Source: Clostridia bacterium (GTDB lineage Bacteria > Bacillota > UBA994 > PWPR01). Taken from it: DNA of 9,693 bases. Under the pieces are notes generated by a model, which was not told the DNA's origin, made no database searches, and saw only the letters and a list, made by a program, of their open reading frames with translations. Shown here piece by piece: positions 1 to 5,349 of the stretch. The translations under genes and the position numbers were made by a program. Positions within the stretch are counted from its first letter, which is position 1. Every line of letters starts with the position of its first letter. The DNA lies in contig PWPR01000174.1 of NCBI GenBank assembly GCA_003557085.1, positions 1-9,693 on the forward strand, written 5' to 3'.

Positions 1-1
1 T

Positions 2-232
2 GCTTCAGTAGGTGCTGGTGAAACATCTGTAACATCACCGATGCCTGGTGTAGTTTTAGATGTTAAAGTTAGTGAAGGCGACAGTGTTTCTTCTAATGAT
101 GTTTTACTTGTATTAGAAGCAATGAAGATGGAAAATGAAGTTATGGCTCCATGTGATGGTGTTATTGCTAGTGTTACAGTACAAAAAGGCAGTAATGTTA
201 ATGCTGGTGACATTATGGTGGTTATAAAGTAG
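2..232 (+). CDS. Biotin carrier subunit of a Na+-translocating decarboxylase (5'-truncated)
   Basis: This is the C-terminal part of a biotinyl (lipoyl-like) carrier domain. The reading frame is open to the left edge of the window, so the ATG at 41 is internal and the gene begins upstream. Reading from base 2, the protein shows the end of a flexible linker (ASVGAGETSVTSPMPG), then the carrier fold with the biotinylation motif EAMKMENE; the modified Lys is encoded at 125-127. The Gly/Pro-rich entry (PMPG) and the MAPCDG turn after the motif are typical of the decarboxylase carriers GcdC/MmdC. By family knowledge the carrier moves CO2 from the cytoplasmic carboxyltransferase to the membrane beta subunit, which is the next gene, 19 bases downstream. 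It could instead be the C-terminal end of an OadA-like fusion; the missing 5' part would decide. The family is certain; the substrate is not. Confidence 0.93.
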   Translation, partial: ASVGAGETSVTSPMPGVVLDVKVSEGDSVSSNDVLLVLEAMKMENEVMAPCDGVIASVTVQKGSNVNAGDIMVVIK

Positions 233-239
233 CAACATT

Positions 240-245
240 GGAGGG
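240..245 (+). promoter_or_regulatory. Ribosome binding site deciding a TTG start
   Basis: GGAGGG lies 6 bases before the TTG at 252. No ATG or GTG in the same frame has a comparable site, so it fixes the start of the beta-subunit gene on a non-ATG codon. Confidence 0.8.
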
Positions 246-251
246 ATAATA

Positions 252-1385
252 TTGCTTGGTGATGCGTTTGTAAAATTTTTATCGGAAACTGGTTTCGCTG
301 TTATAACTTTGCCAGAATTAATAATGATTCTAGTTTCTTTAGTGTTGATATATTTAGCGATTGTTAAGAAGTTTGAACCGCTATTATTACTACCAATTGG
401 TTTTGGTGTATTATTAGCTAATATTCCTCTTTCTGGTATTATGGCAGAACCAGTAGGTGAGGATATAGGTGGCTTGTTCTATTATTTATATCAAGGTGTT
501 AAACTTGGTATATATCCACCGCTCATATTTATGGGAGTAGGTGCAATGACAGACTTTGGTCCACTCATTGCTAATCCTAAGACTTTTCTATTAGGTGCAG
601 CTGCACAAATAGGTATCTTTGTAACTTTCTTAGGTGCTTTAGTGATGGGCTTTAGCCCTGAAGCAGCAGGTGCTATTGGTATTATCGGTGGAGCTGATGG
701 TCCAACAGTTATTTATTTAGCATCTAGGTTAGCTCCTGAAATTTTAGGTCCATTAGCTGTAGCAGCTTATTCATATATGGCATTAGTACCTATTATTCAG
801 CCTCCTATAATGAGAGCTCTAACTTCTAAGAAGGAAAGACAAATTGTAATGAAACAGCTAAGACCTGTTTCTAAAGTAGAGAGAGTACTATTTCCAATAA
901 TTGTAACACTGTTCTGTGGATTACTCTTGCCAGCAGCTGTACCGCTACTTGGTATGTTGATGTTTGGTAACTTAATGAGAGAGAGTGGAGTAGTAAATAG
1001 ATTAAGTGATACAGCACAAAATGCTTTGAATAACATTATAGTTATATTCTTAGGTTTGACTGTAGGTGCAACAGCAGATGCAGCCTCATTCCTAAACGTA
1101 GATACCTTAAGTATTATAGCTCTAGGACTATTTGCATTTGCAGTTGGTACAGCAGGTGGAGTCCTTCTAGCTAAATTAATGGGTTCTATTTCTAAAGGTG
1201 ATATTAACCCACTTATTGGTTCAGCTGGTGTTTCTGCAGTTCCTATGGCAGCACGTGTAACACAAAAAGTTGGTCAAGAGGAGAATCCTCAAAACTTCTT
1301 GTTAATGCATGCTATGGGTCCAAATGTAGCTGGTGTAATTGGTTCCGCAGTTGCAGCAGGGATTATGCTATCAATCTTAGGGTAA
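252..1385 (+). CDS. oadB: Na+-translocating carboxylic-acid decarboxylase, beta subunit (OadB/GcdB/MmdB family)
   Basis: This is the integral membrane subunit that decarboxylates carboxybiotin and couples this to export of Na+. At 377 aa it is close to the shorter MmdB/GcdB-type members. It is very hydrophobic, with many membrane segments from about residue 15 to the C-terminus. Hallmarks visible are the GIIGGADGPT re-entrant motif (Asp149, equivalent to the essential Asp of Klebsiella OadB), the following IIQPPIMRALTSKKER, and the C-terminal GPNVAGVIGSAVAAG (Asn358, Ser365), which in the family contributes to the Na+ path. The start is TTG, supported by GGAGGG at 240-245. It sits directly after the biotin carrier, as in the mmd and gcd operons, and 42 bases before pduL with no terminator between. 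The symbol names the family only. The substrate may be methylmalonyl-CoA, glutaconyl-CoA or oxaloacetate; pduL next door favours an acyl-CoA, which is inference. Confidence 0.95.
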   Translation: MLGDAFVKFLSETGFAVITLPELIMILVSLVLIYLAIVKKFEPLLLLPIGFGVLLANIPLSGIMAEPVGEDIGGLFYYLYQGVKLGIYPPLIFMGVGAMTDFGPLIANPKTFLLGAAAQIGIFVTFLGALVMGFSPEAAGAIGIIGGADGPTVIYLASRLAPEILGPLAVAAYSYMALVPIIQPPIMRALTSKKERQIVMKQLRPVSKVERVLFPIIVTLFCGLLLPAAVPLLGMLMFGNLMRESGVVNRLSDTAQNALNNIIVIFLGLTVGATADAASFLNVDTLSIIALGLFAFAVGTAGGVLLAKLMGSISKGDINPLIGSAGVSAVPMAARVTQKVGQEENPQNFLLMHAMGPNVAGVIGSAVAAGIMLSILG

Positions 1386-1400
1386 GTAAAGGTAGGTAAA
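1381..1400 (+). repeat. Short imperfect tandem repeat at the oadB stop codon
   Basis: Two adjacent 10-mers, GGTAAGTAAA and GGTAGGTAAA, differ at one base. The first contains the end of the beta-subunit gene and its TAA. It is probably slippage in a short gap; no function is visible. Confidence 0.4.
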
Positions 1401-1414
1401 CTGGAAAAATAGAC

Positions 1415-1420
1415 AAGGAG
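1415..1420 (+). promoter_or_regulatory. Ribosome binding site choosing the pduL ATG
   Basis: AAGGAG is 7 bases before ATG 1428 but only 1 base before the in-frame TTG at 1422. The ATG is therefore the likely start and the longer reading is unlikely. Confidence 0.8.
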
Positions 1421-1427
1421 CTTGTAT

Positions 1428-2003
1428 ATGAAAAAAATAACAGTTGGAGTATCTAACCGACATATTCATGTATCACAAGAAGATCTGGAAAAACTATTTG
1501 GTCCTGGTTATGAACTTACTAACTTTAGAGACTTAGCACAGCCTGGGCAGTATGCTTGTGAGGAATGTGTAGAAGTATGCGGTCCTAAAGGCTGTTTTCC
1601 AAAAGTGAGAATTTTAGGCCCAACTAGAGCTAAGACTCAGTTTGAAATTTCTCTTACTGATAGCTATGCTTTAGGGGTTAAGAATGTACCTGTCAGGGAT
1701 TCTGGTGATTTAGCAGATAGCCCAGGCATTACAATCAAAGGCCCTAAAGGGACAGTAGAGCTTGACGAGGGTGTTATAGTTGCTAAACGACATATACACA
1801 TGTTACCTGAAGATGCTAAAGAGTTTGGTGTCAATGATAAAGATCTAGTTAAAGTAAAAACAGTTGATAACGAGAGACAACTAATTTTTGATAATGTGCT
1901 AGTAAGAGTACATGAAAGCTTTGCACTAGAAATGCATGTAGATATTGATGAAGCTAATGCAGCTATGCTAAAAAATGGAGATCAAGTATCAATAATAAAG
2001 TAA
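1428..2003 (+). CDS. pduL: PduL-type phosphate acyltransferase (phosphotransacylase)
   Basis: This enzyme interconverts acyl-CoA plus phosphate with acyl phosphate plus CoA (propionyl or acetyl); it is unrelated in fold to Pta. The 191-aa protein shows both halves of the PduL duplication: an N-terminal SNRHIH (His12, His14), a central AKRHIH (His122, His124) and a late EMHVD (His170), which match the di-zinc ligands, with TQFEIS (Glu73) and GPTR (Arg67) matching the metal-ligand Glu and phosphate-binding Arg described for the Rhodopseudomonas enzyme. The protein begins right at the catalytic domain and has no N-terminal encapsulation helix, so it is probably cytosolic, not microcompartment-borne. 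Odd: four cysteines (44, 47, 51, 56) sit in the segment between PGQYA and GPKGCF, where family members I recall carry few or none. It follows the Na+-pump genes and is the last gene before a terminator, so it likely feeds acyl phosphate to a kinase encoded elsewhere. Confidence 0.95.
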   Translation: MKKITVGVSNRHIHVSQEDLEKLFGPGYELTNFRDLAQPGQYACEECVEVCGPKGCFPKVRILGPTRAKTQFEISLTDSYALGVKNVPVRDSGDLADSPGITIKGPKGTVELDEGVIVAKRHIHMLPEDAKEFGVNDKDLVKVKTVDNERQLIFDNVLVRVHESFALEMHVDIDEANAAMLKNGDQVSIIK

Positions 2004-2014
2004 TGTACATTTTT

Positions 2015-2044
2015 AAAAGACACCCAACCTTGGGTGTCTTTTTT
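2015..2044 (+). terminator. Rho-independent terminator after pduL
   Basis: The inverted repeat AAAAGACACCCAA / TTGGGTGTCTTTT pairs over up to 13 bp around a 2-base centre (probably a 4-base loop ACCT) and runs into T6 (2039-2044). It starts 11 bases after the pduL stop. On the opposite strand the same stem ends in TCTTTT, so it may also stop transcription of the convergent YitT gene, whose stop codon is 13 bases away, but with a weaker U-tract. Confidence 0.93.
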
Positions 2045-2056
2045 AGATAGTCAATC

Positions 2057-2905
2057 TTAACTTTCAGTCATTTTTGAAATATTGCTAAAACCCTCCCCGA
2101 GAACTTGATGAACATTGCTAACAATCACAAATGCATCAGGATCAATGTCACTAATTATTTCCTTAATTTTTGACACTTCATTTCTCCTGATAATTACTAT
2201 AGCTGTTAATTTATCTTCTTGGGTATATGCTCCTTTTGAGTACAAAAAAGTAGCACCTCGATTCATAACAGTCAATATTTGCTTAGCAATTTCTTCATTA
2301 TTATCGCTGATGATTCTCACTTCTTTAGTATAAGAAATGCCTTCTTGCACAGTATCAATCAGTTTTGTAGTTACATACAGCCCAATTAAAGCATACATTG
2401 CATACTCAGGTGTGAAGAAAAGAGCTGCTGAAACTATAACTAAAACATCAATGCTCAGCAAAGCTTGTCCTAAGGAAATTGGTGTATACCTAGATAAAAT
2501 TCTAGCAAGTAAGTCCGTGCCACCTGTTGAACCTTGAGATCTAAAAACAATACCAATTCCTATACCACACAAAACTCCACCGAAAAGAGTGGCAAGTAGA
2601 GGATCTGAAGTTAAAGGTATTATATCTTCAAGTAAGTAAACAAAACCTGAAGTTGCTAAAGCACCGACAATTGAATTTAGAGCAAATTTCCAGCTTATCA
2701 GAACTCCACTTATTATTAACAGTGGAATATTTGCGGCAAATAAAAATATTCCTGGGGACAAACTAAAAAGATGGTATAATATAGTAGCGATACCGCTTAA
2801 GCCACCTGCGGCTATTTTATTAGGTATCATAAGGGCGCTAACACCAACAGCAGTAATAAAACTGCCAATGAGAATACCTATCAAGTTGGTTATTCTTTTT
2901 AACAT
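2057..2905 (-). CDS. YitT family membrane protein (DUF161 + DUF2179)
   Basis: This is a 282-aa integral membrane protein of unknown transport or signalling role. The N-terminal two thirds hold about five or six hydrophobic segments (roughly residues 7-27, 50-71, 77-92, 103-121, 147-164 and 168-183), including the family signatures IPNKIAAGGLSGIA (27-40) and GSTGGTD (125-131). The soluble C-terminal third is a DUF2179 domain with RGATFLYSKGAYT (216-228) and the closing VHQVLGEGF (265-273). Length and architecture are those of complete family members. The start ATG (complement of 2903-2905) has AAAGGA (complement of 2913-2918) 7 bases upstream. It is convergent with pduL and divergent from the peptidase gene, so it is a single-gene unit. 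No specific function is assigned to this family with confidence. Confidence 0.93.
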   Translation of the reverse strand: MLKRITNLIGILIGSFITAVGVSALMIPNKIAAGGLSGIATILYHLFSLSPGIFLFAANIPLLIISGVLISWKFALNSIVGALATSGFVYLLEDIIPLTSDPLLATLFGGVLCGIGIGIVFRSQGSTGGTDLLARILSRYTPISLGQALLSIDVLVIVSAALFFTPEYAMYALIGLYVTTKLIDTVQEGISYTKEVRIISDNNEEIAKQILTVMNRGATFLYSKGAYTQEDKLTAIVIIRRNEVSKIKEIISDIDPDAFVIVSNVHQVLGEGFSNISKMTES

Positions 2906-2923
2906 TTTCTCATCCTTTCTAAT

Positions 2924-2929
2924 GGAGGT
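2924..2929 (+). promoter_or_regulatory. Ribosome binding site fixing the peptidase start
   Basis: GGAGGT lies 7 bases before ATG 2937. The frame stays open up to an ATG at 2868, but that one lies inside the opposite-strand YitT gene and has no such site, so 2937 is chosen. Confidence 0.85.
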
Positions 2930-2936
2930 AATTATT

Positions 2937-4013
2937 ATGACAGAAAAACGATTAAGAGACTATTGTATAGAAATAGGACAACTAAAGCCTGGGAAACATA
3001 ATGCACTTACAGATGTCCCTGGTATTAAAGTTGGCCATGTTACTATTAATGATAACACCAATGGCTGTGCAAGAACTGGTGTAACAGCTATCCTACCACA
3101 TAGTGACAATATTTTTCAAGATAATTGTGCAGCAGCAATATATATACATAATGGATATGGTAAAGCAATGGGTATAGCACAAGTTCAAGAACTAGGATAT
3201 ATTGAGACTCCGATTATGTTAACAAATACTCTCAATATTGGCAAGGTTTCAGATGGTTTGATACAATATTTACTGAAAGAGAACCCTGATTTGCGATCTG
3301 TTAACACAATTGTTGGAGAGTGTAATGATAGTAAACTTAATGAAATTGAAAAAAGATTTGTAACTCAAGAAGATACTATAAAAGCTTTAGAGAATGCTAG
3401 TACTGGACCAATTAAGGAAGGAAATGTAGGTGGTGGTACTGGTATGGTTGCATTTGGTTATAAAGGTGGTATTGGGACTTCCTCAAGGATAATAAAAATA
3501 GATGACAAAACATATACAGTAGGTTGCTTAGTACAAGCAAACTTTGGTAAAAGAGAAAACTTGGTTATAGATGGAATACCAGTAGGAGAAACTCTTGAAA
3601 AAGATTATGATATGCATGATGGCTCTGGATCTATAGTTATAGTAATTGCTACTGATGCTCCTTTTGATAATAGGCAACTTTACAGAATTGCCAAGAGAGC
3701 TAGTATGGGTTTAGCAAGGACAGGCTCAGTAGCTTCGCATGGTAGTGGTGATTTTGTTATTGCTTTTTCTACAACTAATCGTAAGAAAAGAACAGCAAAA
3801 GGCGAAATCTCACAAACGATAATGGCAGAAGATGGTGCAACAATGTATGAATTCTTTAAAGCTTCAGTAGAAACTACGGAAGAATCTATTATTAATGCTA
3901 TATTTGCAGCAGATACTATGATAGGAAGGGACAATACCAAGATAGAAGTATTGCCAAAGGACATAGTTTTAAGTATTATAAAAAATTATAGATATGAATT
4001 TAGTAAAAATTAG
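2937..4013 (+). CDS. P1 family (DmpA/BapA-like, MEROPS S58) self-processing aminopeptidase
   Basis: This is a 358-aa member of the N-terminal-nucleophile peptidases related to DmpA (D-/L-aminopeptidase) and BapA (beta-peptidyl aminopeptidase). The family cleaves itself into two chains and the new N-terminal Ser becomes the nucleophile. Seen here: the entry motif GKHNALTDVPGIKVGHV (19-35), GNVGGGTGM in the middle, VQANFG (Asn202, likely oxyanion residue), then the cleavage site DGSG|SIVIVIATDAP with Ser232 as predicted nucleophile, and SHGSGDFVIAF with Ser270 and Asp272. The 38-residue spacing of Ser232 to Ser270 equals Ser250 to Ser288 in DmpA/BapA. The predicted beta chain is 127 aa. No signal peptide is visible, so it is cytoplasmic. 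It is divergent from the YitT gene (31 bases between starts) and 11 bases before miaB with no terminator between. The true substrate (L-, D- or beta-peptides) cannot be told. Confidence 0.93.
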   Translation: MTEKRLRDYCIEIGQLKPGKHNALTDVPGIKVGHVTINDNTNGCARTGVTAILPHSDNIFQDNCAAAIYIHNGYGKAMGIAQVQELGYIETPIMLTNTLNIGKVSDGLIQYLLKENPDLRSVNTIVGECNDSKLNEIEKRFVTQEDTIKALENASTGPIKEGNVGGGTGMVAFGYKGGIGTSSRIIKIDDKTYTVGCLVQANFGKRENLVIDGIPVGETLEKDYDMHDGSGSIVIVIATDAPFDNRQLYRIAKRASMGLARTGSVASHGSGDFVIAFSTTNRKKRTAKGEISQTIMAEDGATMYEFFKASVETTEESIINAIFAADTMIGRDNTKIEVLPKDIVLSIIKNYRYEFSKN

Positions 4014-4024
4014 AAGGTGAAATA

Positions 4025-5335
4025 ATGAAGCAGTATTATCATTTATTGACATATGGATGTCAAATGAATGTGGCAGACAGCGAAACAATTGCAGGGATTT
4101 TAGAAGAAAAAGGATATAGTTATACAGATGAATTAACTACAGCAGATTTGATATTTGTAATAACTTGCGCAGTGAGGGATAATGCAGAGCAAAAAATATA
4201 TGGGAAACTAGGGGAGTTAGTGAAACTTAAAGAAAGTAAGCCACATATGATTTTAGGGATAGGTGGTTGCATGACACAGCAAGATGAGATAGCTAAAAGA
4301 ATTTATCAAAGATTCCCTGGGATGAATATAGTTTTTGGAACTGATAATCTTCACAAGCTTTCACAAGATCTAGATATAATAATTGAAGAAAGCAAGAGAA
4401 TCATGGATGTCCATGAAATTACAGGCAATATTTATGATGATCTTCCTAAAACACATACTGAAAGACACCGAGCTTTTGTAAACATAAATTTTGGATGTAA
4501 TAATTTTTGCACTTATTGTATTGTGCCTCATGTTAGAGGTCAAGAACGAAGTAGATCAATTAAGTCTATAAAAAATGAAGTTGCTAGATTAGCAGCTAAT
4601 GGTTACAAAGAAGTAACTTTACTCGGGCAGAATGTTAACTCATTTGGAAGTGACTCAGATAATGACACAAACTTTGTTAAGTTGCTGAAAAACTTGATTG
4701 AAATAGAAGAAATTAAAAGAATAAGATTTATGACTTCTCATCCTAAAGACATGAGCTTGGAACTTATACAATTAGTAAGAGATGAAGAAAAAATGTGTAA
4801 ACATATACATCTACCTCTGCAATCTGGCAGTTCTAAAATTCTTAATAAAATGAATAGGAAGTATGATCAAGACAAGTATTTAAATCTTGCTAGATATATC
4901 AGAAAGGAAATACCGCAAGCGACTATAACTACTGACATTATAGTAGGTTTTCCAGGAGAAACAGAAGCTGACTTTTTAGAAACATTAAGGGTAGTAGATG
5001 AAATAAAATTTGATGCTGCTTATACATTTGCATATTCAAAAAGACCTGGTACCCGAGCAGCTTGTTATGAAAATCAAGTTTCTGAGGATGAGAAAAAAAG
5101 CAGACTATATAAACTAATAGACAGAGTTAACATGTATATGGAGATAAGTAATAAAAGTAGATTAGGTCAAAAAATATCTGTCATGGTAGATGGCACAAGT
5201 AAAAAAGACAATGAAGTACTTAGTGGAAGAAGTGATGATAATAAGTTAGTACATTTTAGAGGAGATTATAAAGTAGGAGATATAATAGAATTAGAAGTTT
5301 ATGACTATTCACCACATGTATTATGGGGTAAATAA
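4025..5335 (+). CDS. miaB: tRNA-2-methylthio-N6-dimethylallyladenosine synthase MiaB
   Basis: This radical-SAM methylthiotransferase converts i6A37 to ms2i6A37 in tRNAs reading UNN codons. The 436-aa protein has the full domain order: an N-terminal MTTase domain with three auxiliary-cluster cysteines in YGCQMN (Cys12), ITCAVRDNAEQK (Cys48) and GGCMTQ (Cys82); a radical-SAM core with GCNNFCTYCIVPHVRGQERSR (Cys158, 162, 165, CxxxCxxC) and FPGETEADF; and a C-terminal TRAM domain from about 370. The NAEQK helix and the VPHVRG form fit MiaB better than MtaB or RimO. Odd: Ile46 stands where the family has the nearly constant Asn of NTC. The start ATG has AAGGTG at 4014-4019, directly after the peptidase stop. 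mutS follows after 14 bases; miaB-mutS-mutL is a common clostridial arrangement. Confidence 0.97.
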   Translation: MKQYYHLLTYGCQMNVADSETIAGILEEKGYSYTDELTTADLIFVITCAVRDNAEQKIYGKLGELVKLKESKPHMILGIGGCMTQQDEIAKRIYQRFPGMNIVFGTDNLHKLSQDLDIIIEESKRIMDVHEITGNIYDDLPKTHTERHRAFVNINFGCNNFCTYCIVPHVRGQERSRSIKSIKNEVARLAANGYKEVTLLGQNVNSFGSDSDNDTNFVKLLKNLIEIEEIKRIRFMTSHPKDMSLELIQLVRDEEKMCKHIHLPLQSGSSKILNKMNRKYDQDKYLNLARYIRKEIPQATITTDIIVGFPGETEADFLETLRVVDEIKFDAAYTFAYSKRPGTRAACYENQVSEDEKKSRLYKLIDRVNMYMEISNKSRLGQKISVMVDGTSKKDNEVLSGRSDDNKLVHFRGDYKVGDIIELEVYDYSPHVLWGK

Positions 5336-5336
5336 C

Positions 5337-5342
5337 GGAGGT
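5337..5342 (+). promoter_or_regulatory. Ribosome binding site deciding the mutS TTG start
   Basis: GGAGGT begins one base after the miaB stop and lies 7 bases before TTG 5350. The first in-frame ATG (5362) is 19 bases away, too far, and would remove the conserved TP of the MutS N-terminus. Confidence 0.8.
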
Positions 5343-5349
5343 TATCATT

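Noticed and set aside
797..1036. Open frame on the - strand inside the beta-subunit gene
   Set aside because: It is fully contained in a clearly coding gene, with no recognisable domain or ribosome site. The same applies to the antisense frames within the YitT, peptidase, mutS and mutL genes.
1422..1427. Two-codon N-terminal extension of PduL from TTG 1422
   Set aside because: The ribosome site ends one base before this TTG, too close; ATG 1428 has ideal spacing.
1386..1427. Terminator or promoter between the beta subunit and pduL
   Set aside because: Only a 10-base imperfect direct repeat is seen; there is no hairpin with a T-run and no paired -35/-10 boxes.
2115..2537. Two short + strand frames within the YitT gene
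   Set aside because: They are shadows of the YitT coding sequence on the other strand and resemble no known protein.
2868..2936. 23-residue N-terminal extension of the peptidase from ATG 2868
   Set aside because: It lies mostly within the opposite-strand YitT gene, has no ribosome site, and the family motifs begin after the ATG at 2937.
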